DNA of 64,000 nucleotides, from NCBI GenBank assembly GCA_947501805.1, contig CANMXJ010000007.1:124001-188000 (forward strand), read 5' to 3'. Positions within the stretch are counted from its first letter, which is position 1, and the number at the start of each line of letters is the position of its first letter. The notes beneath the pieces are model-generated. The model had not been told where the DNA came from. It searched no databases and worked only from the letters and a program-made list of their open reading frames with translations. This DNA comes from an uncultured Sulfitobacter sp. Its GTDB lineage: Bacteria; Pseudomonadota; Alphaproteobacteria; Rhodobacterales; Rhodobacteraceae. The translations under genes were made by a program, and so were the position numbers. Below, one piece after another: positions 1 to 9,559 of the stretch.

Positions 1-167
1 CCCGCCGCCCGGGTGCAAATTCCAGACCCGTTGCCCGCATGCGATTGATCGTTGTCGTGTCGAAGAACCCGCGCTGGAAAGCGCTGGAACCGAACACAAT
101 GTTGCCTGCCATCGTTGGCAAGAACTCGCTAGCTAGGACGCACAGTGTTCCGAACGTCGATGCCAGA

Positions 168-1088
168 ATGAGGTCATCTGCCTCGGCTCTAAAAGGGGCT
201 GGTGCGCTTTGGCACCGGCAAACGCCAGCATTTCGCGGCATCGTGCTTATGTGCGCATCGACGGTTGCGTTTTCGATCATGCATGCACTTGTCCGCTTTG
301 TCTCAGAAATGCTGCCGCCGTTCCAGATCGCCTTTTTTCGCAACATCTTTGGCGTTCTCTTTTTACTTCCGCTGTTGATACGGTCGAAGTTTGTGCTGTT
401 GCGCACAAATCGGCTTGGGTTGCATGCCTTGCGCGGTGTGATCAACATCGGTGCGATGTTGATGTTTTTCACGGCATTGTCGATCTCGCCGCTTGCCAAG
501 GTCACAGCCCTGAGCTTCACCGCGCCCATTTTCATGGCCGTGCTGTCGGTTTTCTTTCTTGGTGAACGCTTTCGCATCTTTCGCTGGCTGGGCATTTTAT
601 GCGGGTTTATTGGCATGTTGATCATTCTGCGCCCCGGCTTGGTTGTCATCGACACCGGTGCCCTGTTGGTCACGGGGGCGGCGGCGCTTTGGGCTGTGGC
701 CATGATCTTGATCAAAATACTGTCGCGCACGGAATCGAGCCTGACCATCGTCGCTTACATGGGCATTTTCCTTGGGCTGTTTTCTGCGTTTCCTGCGCTG
801 TGGGTCTGGCAGCCATTCGGGCTTTATACGCTTGGGTGGTTGTCACTGGTCGGACTGTTCGGCACCATCGCGCAGATGACGTTGAGCCAAGCCCTCAAGG
901 AAACCGATCCTACGGCGCTGATGCCATTCGATTTCCTGAAACTGATCTGGACGGCCTTGATCGGGTTGTGGTTTTTTGCAGAAGTTCCAGATGCTTACAC
1001 GCTGATCGGTGCAGCGGTGATTTTTGCCTCCGGTCTGTTCATCGCATTGCGCGAACGCAAGGCAAAGCAGCTAACACCGGTGCTCTAA
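168..1088 (+). CDS. DMT-superfamily (EamA) permease
   Basis: Inner-membrane transporter of the drug/metabolite superfamily, predicted to export a small metabolite. From the start used here it has 306 residues and about ten hydrophobic segments in two EamA repeats (roughly residues 20-150 and 165-295), the usual family length. An in-frame ATG at 39 would add 43 polar residues that do not look like the family N terminus, so I prefer 168; neither start has a good ribosome-binding site. Its stop overlaps the stop of the convergent acyl-CoA synthetase (1085-1088). Substrate unknown; family call secure, start uncertain. Confidence 0.8.
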   Translation: MRSSASALKGAGALWHRQTPAFRGIVLMCASTVAFSIMHALVRFVSEMLPPFQIAFFRNIFGVLFLLPLLIRSKFVLLRTNRLGLHALRGVINIGAMLMFFTALSISPLAKVTALSFTAPIFMAVLSVFFLGERFRIFRWLGILCGFIGMLIILRPGLVVIDTGALLVTGAAALWAVAMILIKILSRTESSLTIVAYMGIFLGLFSAFPALWVWQPFGLYTLGWLSLVGLFGTIAQMTLSQALKETDPTALMPFDFLKLIWTALIGLWFFAEVPDAYTLIGAAVIFASGLFIALRERKAKQLTPVL

Positions 1089-2620
1089 ATCTTGCGCCCT
1101 GCCCCCTCCCAATAGGGCGCGCGCAGTCTGGGCTTGAATATTTTACCACTGTCCTCTCGTGGCAAGGTGTCATGGAAATCAACGATGCGCGGATGTTTGA
1201 AACGGGCGAGTTTGCCCTCAAGAAACGCCAGCACTTCTCCGCTGTCCGGTGACCAGTCCTCGAACGGTTCCACGGCGGCGACGATCTGTTCTCCGAATTC
1301 AGGATGGGGTGCGCCAAACACGGCAACATCGCGGATAAAGGGCGCACGCATCAGGACCGCCTCGATCTCGGCAGGGAAGATATTTGCGCCTCCCGAAATA
1401 ATCATGTCTTTCTTGCGATCAGTGATGAACAGAAAACCGTCATCGTCCAGCCAGCCCAGATCACCAACCGAGATATGACCATGCTTTTCCGCCGCCTTTC
1501 TGCTTTCAGGATCATTGGAATAATCGAACCCGCCAAAGGCGTCCATGCGGGCATGAATTTCGCCGGTCTCGCCTGCGGGCAGCTTGTTGCCATCTTCATC
1601 AAGGATTAGGATGGAACACCCCATTTGGGCCTTACCTGCGGTGCCTGGTTTGGCCAACGCATCTTGCGAGGATACCATCGTCATAAACCCGATCTCGGTA
1701 GCACCGTAACTTTCCCAGAACACAGGACCCCACCAATCAATCATCGCCACCTTCAGGTCATGGGGCCACGGCGAGCCTGTGGAGACACAGAATTCCACCG
1801 AAGACAGATCGTAACGCGATTTTACTGCATCAGACAGCTTCAACATCCGGCTCATCATCGTGGGGACCAGATAGATGTGGGTGATCTTGCGGGCTTCAAT
1901 CGTGGCCAAAAACGATTCCGGTTCAAATTTGGGCGCGATCAGGACCGAAGTCCCTTCCGAGACCAATGCAGCACTTGATAATGTCGAAGGTGCGGAATGA
2001 TAGATCGGTGCAGCAGTGAAAAACCGCGACCCCGGTTTGAGGCCCATCATCTCTGTGCCAATCCGGCGCAAGACGTCCTCGAAATTTTTGCGCGGGCCTG
2101 TCCCTGTGCGCCGCACACCTTTTGGTGCGCCTGTTGATCCAGATGTGTAGCGCATCAGCGGGCGCATCATCTCGCGGTTTTCCAAGGGTGGGTGCGCATC
2201 AACAAGCGTCCGCCATTCCACGCAGTTTGGGTCCGTTTGCGCCGCCTCTGCACCTATTTCATAGGCGGCACAAAGCGCGGCACCGGGTGTCACACCGATC
2301 ACCTGGCGACCTTGCAAGGCCGGGCGCAGCGCGTCGATCAGATCACGATGAATGATCACAAACTGCGCGCCACTGTCGTCGCAAATTGCCGCGACCTCGT
2401 CCACTTCGCCATGCCAGTTCAGCGCCACGATTACCGTTCCTGCCAGCGCTGCTGCACGCATCACTTCAAGCTGCGTCACATCGTTGCGCATGATCACTGC
2501 AACCGGCACATCAACACCTGCGCCGAGGGCGGTCAGCGCGATAGCTCCTTTTGACGCCCTTTCTTCAAGCAGGGAACGGTGCATTTCTTGGTCAAAATCT
2601 GCTACGAAAGGATCGGACAT
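1085..2620 (-). CDS. AMP-binding acyl-CoA synthetase
   Basis: Class I adenylate-forming enzyme that activates a carboxylic acid to its acyl-adenylate and then its CoA thioester. It has 511 residues from ATG 2620, which matches the family length; the open frame runs further upstream but that part is not family-like. Visible motifs are the P-loop YTSGSTGAPKGV (about residues 158-169), YGATEIG, the hinge GDLGWLDDDGF followed by DRKKDMIISGG, and the C-terminal catalytic lysine in SGKIFK. It is transcribed divergently from the TRAP/selenocysteine train and could feed the same catabolic route, but the acid substrate cannot be read from the sequence. Confidence 0.88.
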   Translation of the reverse strand: MSDPFVADFDQEMHRSLLEERASKGAIALTALGAGVDVPVAVIMRNDVTQLEVMRAAALAGTVIVALNWHGEVDEVAAICDDSGAQFVIIHRDLIDALRPALQGRQVIGVTPGAALCAAYEIGAEAAQTDPNCVEWRTLVDAHPPLENREMMRPLMRYTSGSTGAPKGVRRTGTGPRKNFEDVLRRIGTEMMGLKPGSRFFTAAPIYHSAPSTLSSAALVSEGTSVLIAPKFEPESFLATIEARKITHIYLVPTMMSRMLKLSDAVKSRYDLSSVEFCVSTGSPWPHDLKVAMIDWWGPVFWESYGATEIGFMTMVSSQDALAKPGTAGKAQMGCSILILDEDGNKLPAGETGEIHARMDAFGGFDYSNDPESRKAAEKHGHISVGDLGWLDDDGFLFITDRKKDMIISGGANIFPAEIEAVLMRAPFIRDVAVFGAPHPEFGEQIVAAVEPFEDWSPDSGEVLAFLEGKLARFKHPRIVDFHDTLPREDSGKIFKPRLRAPYWEGAGRKI

Positions 2621-2966
2621 CTGGTTCCTATTGCCTTTGGTGATTGCGCTGTGATCCGCTCCGTCAAAGTGTATCGGCGCGTTCCGAGTCTCACTCGCAT
2701 TGTTATGGCACGAAACCAGCGAAATCGGGCAACAGAAACACCAACGTGTCGCCGATTCTTGCACCGGCACATGTTTTTTTCGGTTCCGGCGCTGCATTCT
2801 GACACCATAGTTTCACTGAGCGGGACAACAGGCTGGCTTACGTTACGTAAACGCGTCCTTGACGAAGGTAAATTTGACTCCTCCCCGCGTGCCATTGTTC
2901 ACTGCAAACAGAAACTTGGGTTTTCACCAAACGACAAACCCGACGTTCACCTAGGGAGAAAAATCA
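2621..2966. other. Divergent intergenic region, acyl-CoA synthetase / TRAP-Sec operon
   Basis: These 346 bases separate the start of the minus-strand acyl-CoA synthetase from the plus-strand TRAP binding-protein gene. I see no credible gene. The region must hold the promoters of both units; the one notable element is the TTACG/CGTAA inverted repeat at 2838-2850. The ribosome-binding site AGGGAG of the TRAP gene lies just before 2967. No clear -35/-10 pair could be picked by eye. Confidence 0.6.
2838..2850. promoter_or_regulatory. Inverted repeat TTACG-N3-CGTAA, candidate operator
   Basis: The 13 bases read TTACGTTACGTAA. The outer arms TTACG and CGTAA are exact reverse complements with a 3-base spacer, and the last eight bases are themselves a perfect palindrome. 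It sits 117 bases before the TRAP-Sec operon start and about 220 bases before the divergent acyl-CoA synthetase, a sensible place for an operator. No regulator gene is nearby, so function is an inference from symmetry and position only. Confidence 0.3.
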
Positions 2967-4127
2967 ATGCGTATACTTTCATTCGCAACGGCGGTCTGTC
3001 TTGCCTCAACACCATTGTTGGCACAAGATGCGGACCTGCCAAAGCAGCTGACGTGGACTGCCTATGGCACCGGATCAGCAGGATATAACCAGTCGGTCGC
3101 GATTGGTGCGGCCTTGCAATCAGCCACCGGCGTGAACCTTCGCGTCCTGCCCGGCAAGAACGACATCGCCCGCACAGAACCCCTGCGTCAGGGTAAGGTC
3201 CAGTTTTCCGCGAACGGCGTTGGCGGTTCTTTCATGGCACAAGAAGGCGTGTTCCAATTCGGTGCCGAAAACTGGGGACCACAGCCTGTGCGCGTCCTGT
3301 CGGCCAATAATGGCGGCACTGTCGGTCTGTCCTTGGGTGTCGCGGCCGAAGTCTGCGAAAAAGTGGGCAAGCCGGGCTGCGAAGGATTCACCTACGCGGA
3401 CCTCAAGGGTATGCGCGTGGCCTATGTCAAAGGTGCGCCAGCGCTTAACATCAACAACGAAGCGTACCTCGCTTATGGCGGGCTGACCTGGGATGATGTC
3501 GAAGTTGTCGAATTCGGCGGCTTTGGCGACAGCTGGGCAGGCATGATCGACGGCAGTGTTGATGCCGCTTTCGCCTCGACCAATTCGGGCCGCGCCTATG
3601 AGGCCGCATCAAGCCCACGTGGTGTCTATTGGCCGCCAGTTGATGCAAGTGATGCAGAAGGGCTGGCGCGGATGCAGTCGATTGCACCGTTCTTTTCTCC
3701 GATGGTTGCCAAGGTTGGTGCCAATATCGACGGCACGGATGGCGTGGCAACAGCGGGTTATGCCTACCCCGTTCTGATGACCTATGAGGTACAGGACGAA
3801 GATCTGACGTATAACATGACCAAGGCGATGGACGTGTATTTTGAAAGCTACAAAGACAATGCTCCGGGCATTAACGGTTGGGCACGTGACAAGCAGAACT
3901 TCCAGTGGGTTGTTCCTTACCACGAAGGTGCAATCCGTTATTACACCGAAGTTGGTGTTTGGTCTGACGAAGCGCAGGCCCATAATGACAACCTGATCGC
4001 ACGTCAGGCAGCGCTGATGGCCGCATGGAAAGAGCTTGAGGCCGAAGCCCCTGACAATTGGGAAGAGGCATGGGCCACAAAACGCCGCGAAGCCCTTGAA
4101 GCAGGTGGTTTCGCCGTCGTTTTCTAA
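2967..4127 (+). CDS. TAXI-family TRAP transporter solute-binding protein
   Basis: Periplasmic substrate-capture subunit of a TRAP transporter, 386 residues. A signal peptide is evident at residues 1-19 with cleavage near LLA-QD. The mature protein has the TAXI pattern, including WTAYGTGSAGYNQSVAIG near the N terminus and long stretches of the binding fold. It has a good Shine-Dalgarno (AGGGAG). The fused membrane subunit starts 88 bases downstream, after a strong hairpin (4147-4169). It is the first gene of the plus-strand train that continues into selA, selB and the UGSC selenoprotein, so its ligand may be the substrate of that pathway. TAXI proteins are reported to bind dicarboxylates or amino acids; this ligand is unknown. 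Confidence 0.92.
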   Translation: MRILSFATAVCLASTPLLAQDADLPKQLTWTAYGTGSAGYNQSVAIGAALQSATGVNLRVLPGKNDIARTEPLRQGKVQFSANGVGGSFMAQEGVFQFGAENWGPQPVRVLSANNGGTVGLSLGVAAEVCEKVGKPGCEGFTYADLKGMRVAYVKGAPALNINNEAYLAYGGLTWDDVEVVEFGGFGDSWAGMIDGSVDAAFASTNSGRAYEAASSPRGVYWPPVDASDAEGLARMQSIAPFFSPMVAKVGANIDGTDGVATAGYAYPVLMTYEVQDEDLTYNMTKAMDVYFESYKDNAPGINGWARDKQNFQWVVPYHEGAIRYYTEVGVWSDEAQAHNDNLIARQAALMAAWKELEAEAPDNWEEAWATKRREALEAGGFAVVF

Positions 4128-4139
4128 ACCGGTACCGGT
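4128..4139. repeat. Perfect 12-bp palindrome
   Basis: ACCGGTACCGGT follows directly after the stop codon of the TRAP binding-protein gene and lies just before the intercistronic hairpin. It is self-complementary over all 12 bases. It may belong to the same mRNA-processing structure; I see no specific role. Confidence 0.4.
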
Positions 4140-4146
4140 ACTGAAC

Positions 4147-4169
4147 GGGCGGGCCTGACTGGCCCGCCC
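4147..4169 (+). promoter_or_regulatory. Intercistronic hairpin between TRAP subunits
   Basis: GGGCGGGCC (4147-4155) and GGCCCGCCC (4161-4169) form a perfect 9-bp stem with a 5-base loop. No T-run follows, so it is not a standard terminator. Such structures between binding-protein and permease genes often stabilise or attenuate the mRNA, giving more of the binding protein than of the membrane subunit. That role is inferred. Confidence 0.6.
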
Positions 4170-4215
4170 AACCTCATGCCCGATGTGGTTTCGGGCCAAT
4201 GACATTGAGAGCAAA

Positions 4216-6222
4216 ATGACAGAGCAAGATGGCCCCAAGGACCGCGGCAGTTCGGCAATCGAAGCAGAGCGCAAGGCGGAGCGACTGACTTTTTCCGGCG
4301 TTGCGCGATGGACAATCATTGTCTTCACCCTTGCCGCGATCGGCATGGCCATCAACCAGTTGTTCAACTTGCGTCTTGGCGGTTATTCCCTGTTGGAAGG
4401 GATGTATCTTTATGTGCTCGCCGGTCTTTTCCTGAGCCTGACGTTTATCACATTCCGCGCTTTTGGTCCGCCTTCGCCACATGTGCCGTGGTATGATTGG
4501 CTGCTCGCTGTCCTGACCCTGCTAATCACGGGCTTCTTCGTTTTTACGGCCGATGACAGCCTTGATGGTGGATGGGAATATGCAGCACCTGACACTGCAG
4601 TCTGGGCATCGATTGCTCTTTATGTGCTGATCCTTGAAGGAACGCGGCGCGCAGGCGGCTTGGTGTTGTTCGCCATCGTGCTGGTGTTTTCACTTTACCC
4701 GACATTTGCCGAACATGTGCCCGATCCGCTGAACGGATTCACGCAACCATTCACCGATGTCATTCCCTATTTCATGATCTCGTCCGAAGCCTCCTTTGGC
4801 ATCCCGATGAAAGCTTTCGGCAATCTGGTGATCGGCTTCATCCTGTTTGGTGCCGTGTTGCAATTCACCGGTGGCGGCAAGTTTTTCAACAACCTCGCCA
4901 TGGCGCTGGTCGGCGGCTATCGCGGCGGTGCGGCCAAAGTGTCGATCTTTGCTTCCGGCTTTATGGGTTCCATGTCCGGCTCTGTTATCTCCAATGTATT
5001 GACCACAGGTGCAGTGTCGATTCCGGCAATGAAAAAGACTGGATTTTCGGCGCGCTATGCTGCGGCGACAGAGGCATGTGCCTCCACCGGCGGCGTGTTG
5101 ATGCCACCTATCATGGGGGCGACAGCCTTTGTGATCGCAAGCTGGCTCAGCCGTCCCTACGTCGAGATCATGCTGGCCGCCGCGATCCCGTCGCTGCTGT
5201 ATTTCTTTGGCCTGTTTGTGCAGGTCGATGCCTATTCAGCCCGCCGTGGCCTGAAAGGGCTGGCCAAGATTGACCGTCCTGCTGTCATGCAAACGCTGAA
5301 AGAGGGCTGGCTGTATATCGCCGTTTTCGCGTTGTTGATCTTTCTTATGGTCGCCTACCGTTGGGAAACAACCGCGCCTTTCTATGCCGTTGCTTTGTTG
5401 TTGGTCGTGAACCAGTTCAACAAAGGCGACCGCGTGTCGCTTGACGGGTTTATGAACATCATTGTGTCCGTTGGCCGCACCCTGTCCGAGCTGGTCGCAG
5501 TATTGCTGGGTATCGGCATGATTGTTGGTGCGTTTCAGGCCACGGGCCTGACCGGACCGCTGGCAAACGAACTCGTGCATATGGCGGGTAATTCCATGCC
5601 GATGCTGTTGATCATGGGCGCTGTGACGTCGTTTATTTTCGGTATGGGGATGACGGTCACGGCCTGTTATATTTTCCTTGCTGTGGTCCTTGCTCCCGCA
5701 CTTGTGCAGGCGGGGCTGAACGAACTCGCTGTGCACCTGTTCATTCTCTATTGGGGCATGGTCAGCTTTATCACACCACCCGTTGCCCTGGGCGCATTTG
5801 CGGCTGCATCCATGGCAGGGGCCAACGCGTTCAAGACCGGTTTCGAAGCGATGAAACTGGGCGGAGTGATCTATGTCATCCCGTTCTTCTTTGTGCTTAA
5901 TCCTGCGTTGATTGGCCAAGGTCCACCAATGGAAGTCGCGATCGTTCTGGCCTGCGCTTTGGTCGGGGTCTGGTTCCTTTCCGCAGCTTTGCAAGGGTTT
6001 GTGGCTTTCGTTGGCCCGCTCAATTCCAGCCCGATCAGCATGCTGATGCGGTTTTTGTTGTTCTTTGCCGGTCTCTTGGTTGCCGCCCCGATTGGCGGGA
6101 TTGCGGGTTTGGGCCATGCTGCCTTGACGCTTGTCGGACTTGCGATTGCCGTGCCTCCGATCTTGATAGCATGGCGTGCCGGACAAGTTGTCGCCGCACA
6201 GCAAGGGGCAGCAGAGGCGTGA
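4216..6222 (+). CDS. TRAP transporter fused permease (DctQ+DctM)
   Basis: Membrane subunit of the TAXI-TRAP system, which drives secondary uptake of the solute delivered by the binding protein. It has 668 residues from ATG 4216; an upstream in-frame ATG at 4183 adds 11 residues. The N-terminal third carries about four membrane segments (DctQ-like) and the rest is the large DctM part with the repeated Gly-rich transport loops, for example GFMGSMSGSVISN near the middle and GMGMTVTACY in the C-terminal half. Such fusions are typical of TAXI systems. Its stop is only 25 bases before selA, which argues for one transcript. Confidence 0.92.
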   Translation: MTEQDGPKDRGSSAIEAERKAERLTFSGVARWTIIVFTLAAIGMAINQLFNLRLGGYSLLEGMYLYVLAGLFLSLTFITFRAFGPPSPHVPWYDWLLAVLTLLITGFFVFTADDSLDGGWEYAAPDTAVWASIALYVLILEGTRRAGGLVLFAIVLVFSLYPTFAEHVPDPLNGFTQPFTDVIPYFMISSEASFGIPMKAFGNLVIGFILFGAVLQFTGGGKFFNNLAMALVGGYRGGAAKVSIFASGFMGSMSGSVISNVLTTGAVSIPAMKKTGFSARYAAATEACASTGGVLMPPIMGATAFVIASWLSRPYVEIMLAAAIPSLLYFFGLFVQVDAYSARRGLKGLAKIDRPAVMQTLKEGWLYIAVFALLIFLMVAYRWETTAPFYAVALLLVVNQFNKGDRVSLDGFMNIIVSVGRTLSELVAVLLGIGMIVGAFQATGLTGPLANELVHMAGNSMPMLLIMGAVTSFIFGMGMTVTACYIFLAVVLAPALVQAGLNELAVHLFILYWGMVSFITPPVALGAFAAASMAGANAFKTGFEAMKLGGVIYVIPFFFVLNPALIGQGPPMEVAIVLACALVGVWFLSAALQGFVAFVGPLNSSPISMLMRFLLFFAGLLVAAPIGGIAGLGHAALTLVGLAIAVPPILIAWRAGQVVAAQQGAAEA

Positions 6223-6247
6223 ACGCTTTCAAAGCTATTGACGGATA

Positions 6248-7639
6248 ATGGCCAAAATCCTCAGAAACCTGCCACAGATACAGTCCTTGCTGGAGCAGCC
6301 TTTGATCGCCGAAGTAGCCGGACGCTATACGCAAGCCGAAACCATAGAGGCGCTGCGCGTTCTTGTAGGAGACCTTCGCGCGGGCCTGATTGCACAGGAA
6401 ACAGAAACACTCCCCGACTTCGCTGGCGCAGCTTTTGCCAAGGCGGTCGCAACCCAGATCGACGCCACACGCGCGCCCTGCTTGCGCTCCGTAATCAATG
6501 CAACCGGCATCCTGATCCACACAAATCTGGGGCGCGCGCGGCTGGCACCCGCTGCAGTCCGCGCCATGCAGATCGCCGGAACTGACCCGAGCAATCTCGA
6601 ACTCAAACTCGATACCGGCAAGCGCGGATCGCGCCATGATCACGTCGAAGCATTGATCTGTGATTTGACCGGTGCGGAGGCAGCGGTGGCCGTGAACAAT
6701 TGCGCCGCAGCCGTTCTGCTTAGCCTAATGGCAACAGCAAACGGACGCGCCGTTGTCGCTTCACGTGGCGAGTTGATCGAGATTGGCGGATCGTTTCGTC
6801 TGCCCGATGTGATTGCACAAAGTGGTGCCACCCTGCGCGAAGTGGGTGCTACAAACAAAACGCGGCTGGCAGATTACGCAAACGCGATAGATACAGACAC
6901 TGCGGTTCTGCTCAAGAGCCACACCAGCAATTACAAGATTGTCGGGTTCACCTTTGCGCCGGAACGTGGCGACCTTGCCAAACTCGCCAAAGAGCAGAAC
7001 GTTATCCTGATCGAAGACCTCGGTAGCGGCGTATTAATTGATCTGTCCCCGTATGGACTAAAAGATGAACCCGTGGTCGCTGACATTCTGAAAGCGGGTG
7101 TCGATCTGGTCATGTTTTCGGGCGACAAGCTGCTAGGTGGTCCGCAGGCAGGCATCATTGCAGGGCGGCGCGACATTATCGGACAATTGAGATCACATCC
7201 CCTGATGCGCGCTGTACGCGTGGACAAGCTATGCCTCGCAGCCCTTGAGGCGACCTTGCGTCTGTACCGCGCACCCTATGATCCGATGGCCGAGATACCC
7301 GTTCTGCAGATGCTGTGCGAGCCTGCCAGTGGTGTCAACGCGCGCGCGACGTCACTAGCAGATGCGCTGTTGAAACGCGGGATCAAAGATGTCTCTGTTG
7401 TGCCAGCGGCTGCCTTTGTTGGTGGTGGAACGCTGCCGGAACAGGATCTGGAAAGTTTTGCGGTGACCATAGATCTTCCCGCTGTGAATGCGCGCGATCT
7501 GATGTCAGACCTGCGCGGCGCAGAAACGCCGGTGATCGGACGGATTGAACGAGAACAGGTCATGTTAGACATGCGAACGGTGCGTGACGGTGATCTGGCA
7601 ACAATAGTTCAAACACTGGCACAGATCTCAGGCATATGA
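6248..7639 (+). CDS. selA: L-seryl-tRNA(Sec) selenium transferase
   Basis: Converts seryl-tRNA(Sec) to selenocysteyl-tRNA(Sec) using selenophosphate and PLP. At 463 residues it is the usual bacterial length. The N-terminal small domain is present, then SVINATGILIHTNLGRA (about residues 81-97), and the PLP lysine in SGDKLLGGPQ falls at about residue 294, matching the known position. The ribosome-binding site (ACGGA) is weak and close. It is co-directional with the TRAP genes and overlaps selB by the ATGA junction at 7636-7639. Essential for the selenoprotein at 11299. Confidence 0.97.
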   Translation: MAKILRNLPQIQSLLEQPLIAEVAGRYTQAETIEALRVLVGDLRAGLIAQETETLPDFAGAAFAKAVATQIDATRAPCLRSVINATGILIHTNLGRARLAPAAVRAMQIAGTDPSNLELKLDTGKRGSRHDHVEALICDLTGAEAAVAVNNCAAAVLLSLMATANGRAVVASRGELIEIGGSFRLPDVIAQSGATLREVGATNKTRLADYANAIDTDTAVLLKSHTSNYKIVGFTFAPERGDLAKLAKEQNVILIEDLGSGVLIDLSPYGLKDEPVVADILKAGVDLVMFSGDKLLGGPQAGIIAGRRDIIGQLRSHPLMRAVRVDKLCLAALEATLRLYRAPYDPMAEIPVLQMLCEPASGVNARATSLADALLKRGIKDVSVVPAAAFVGGGTLPEQDLESFAVTIDLPAVNARDLMSDLRGAETPVIGRIEREQVMLDMRTVRDGDLATIVQTLAQISGI

Positions 7640-9546
7640 AGACGTGCTGCATGGTGGTGATCGGCCATGTGGATCATGGCAAGACCTCGTTGGTGCGCGC
7701 ACTGACCGGGATAGAAACGGACCGTTTGCCCGAAGAGAAAACCCGCGGCCTGTCGATCCTGCCCGGTTTTGCGCATCAAAGCTATCCCGCTGGCCTCATC
7801 GACTTTGTCGACACGCCCGGCCATGAGGATTTCATTCCGGCCATGATCAGTGGCGCAACCGGGGCCAGTGCGGCCTTGGTCGTGATCTCGGCTGTCGAAG
7901 GCATCGGCGCGCAGACACTGGAGCACCTCAGAATTGCGGAAATCCTCGGCATCAAAGAAGCCGTCATTGCCGTCACAAAATCGGATATGCTTGATCCTAC
8001 AAATCATGCAGAGCGCCTTCGCGATATCGCTACTGCGTTATCGGAGACGTCATTTCGCGCTGCCCCGCTGATCCTGTGCTCAGCTCATGGCGGGCACGGT
8101 ATCAATAAAGTTGAAGCTGCTCTTGTGGACGTGCTGCAAAAGGTCACTCCGCCGCCTGCCCCAGATCATTGTTTTCTACCAATTGATCGCGCTTTTTCTT
8201 TGGCGGGTCTTGGGACGATCGTCACGGGCACTCTGCTCGGACAGACCATGAGCGCAAATACAGAACTCACCTTACACCCAACAGGGCGCAAGATTGCAAT
8301 ACGCGGTTTGCAAACCCGTGGCGGCGCGCGAGAGCACGTCCATGTCGGGGAACGCGTTGCCGCTAATTTGCGCGGCATCACCGTCCACGACGTTCCGCGA
8401 GGTGCGGTGTTGGGCCGAACAGACGCATTTGCCCCGTCAACTTGCTTTGATGTTCATTTGCAACTGCTGCCGGATGTGTCCAATCCGTTGAAACACATGC
8501 AGGAGTTGCGGGTTTTGTTCGGAACCTCCAGCGAAGTTGCTCAGCTCCGGCTGTTTGGGGGCGGGCGGATTGATGCAGCGCAATCAGGTTTTGCGCAGCT
8601 GCGCTTCAAGACTCCCGTTATCGGCTTTGCCGGGCAATGGGCGATCCTGCGGCGGTTGTCGCCCTCCGAAACAATAGGGGGCGCTGTTTTTCTTGATCCA
8701 CAGGCGTTGCCAGCCGGATCAGGCAATGCGCATCGGTTGCGCATCCTGAAAACGGTGCTGCGCGGTGATTTGGGCGAGATCGCAGAGGCGTTGTGCAAGG
8801 CACAGGGCGGCGTTGCAGATGTTAGCGACATTGCGCTTTTGTCGCGTACGCCAGCAGAACAAGTACGCGTAGAACTTGGATATAGCTTCGAGAGTATTTC
8901 GCCAGCGCAGATCGCCTCAAAACAGGCGGTCGAGATTTGCAAAACCCGTTTTCTCGACAAACTGAGGGATTATCACGATCACCACCCTTTGCGTATGACG
9001 GCGCCGCGTCCGGCATTTAATGTCAGGACAATCGCACCTGTTCTTTTGCGACATGTTGCGGAAATCCTTATGACACATGGGCAAATCCGTCATCGCGACA
9101 ACAGGTTTGCCCTTATCAATCACGATCCCTTTCTCAAAATGGACAAGGATCAACACGACCGGATTTGCACCCTTGAAGAGAGCTTCCGTCAGGCTGGACT
9201 GGCACCAAACCTGATGCCGGAAGGATCACAAAACCAAAACGATGCAGACCTCATCGCGTTACTGATAGATACGGGGCGGCTCGTGGCCTTGGAAAATATT
9301 GCGCTGAAACAGACAGTACTGTTGCATGCCGATGCCTTGGCAAACGCCGCCGCCGTTCTCGCCGCAGCATTTCCTGCACAGGTTGACTTCACAACTTCAC
9401 AGGCGCGTACATCCCTGAACACCAGTCGCAGGATCATTGTCCCTGTTCTGGAATATTTCGATGCGCAGCGCATCACTTTGCGCAACGCAAACACGCGCCG
9501 GATGACAGGCGCGAATGTAGTTCCCCCGCCCGCCCCCGATTGCTAG
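7636..9546 (+). CDS. selB: Selenocysteine-specific elongation factor
   Basis: GTPase that carries Sec-tRNA(Sec) to the ribosome and binds the SECIS hairpin with its C-terminal winged-helix domains. It has 636 residues. The GTPase motifs are all visible: GHVDHGKT (10-17), DTPGHED (59-65) and TKSD (114-117). The middle is EF-Tu-like beta-barrel sequence, and the last 250 residues have the winged-helix character expected for SECIS binding. It starts inside the end of selA (ATGA overlap) and ends 13 bases before selC, so selA, selB and selC are almost certainly one unit. Confidence 0.97.
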   Translation: MKTCCMVVIGHVDHGKTSLVRALTGIETDRLPEEKTRGLSILPGFAHQSYPAGLIDFVDTPGHEDFIPAMISGATGASAALVVISAVEGIGAQTLEHLRIAEILGIKEAVIAVTKSDMLDPTNHAERLRDIATALSETSFRAAPLILCSAHGGHGINKVEAALVDVLQKVTPPPAPDHCFLPIDRAFSLAGLGTIVTGTLLGQTMSANTELTLHPTGRKIAIRGLQTRGGAREHVHVGERVAANLRGITVHDVPRGAVLGRTDAFAPSTCFDVHLQLLPDVSNPLKHMQELRVLFGTSSEVAQLRLFGGGRIDAAQSGFAQLRFKTPVIGFAGQWAILRRLSPSETIGGAVFLDPQALPAGSGNAHRLRILKTVLRGDLGEIAEALCKAQGGVADVSDIALLSRTPAEQVRVELGYSFESISPAQIASKQAVEICKTRFLDKLRDYHDHHPLRMTAPRPAFNVRTIAPVLLRHVAEILMTHGQIRHRDNRFALINHDPFLKMDKDQHDRICTLEESFRQAGLAPNLMPEGSQNQNDADLIALLIDTGRLVALENIALKQTVLLHADALANAAAVLAAAFPAQVDFTTSQARTSLNTSRRIIVPVLEYFDAQRITLRNANTRRMTGANVVPPPAPDC

Positions 9547-9559
9547 GCTGCCCACATTC

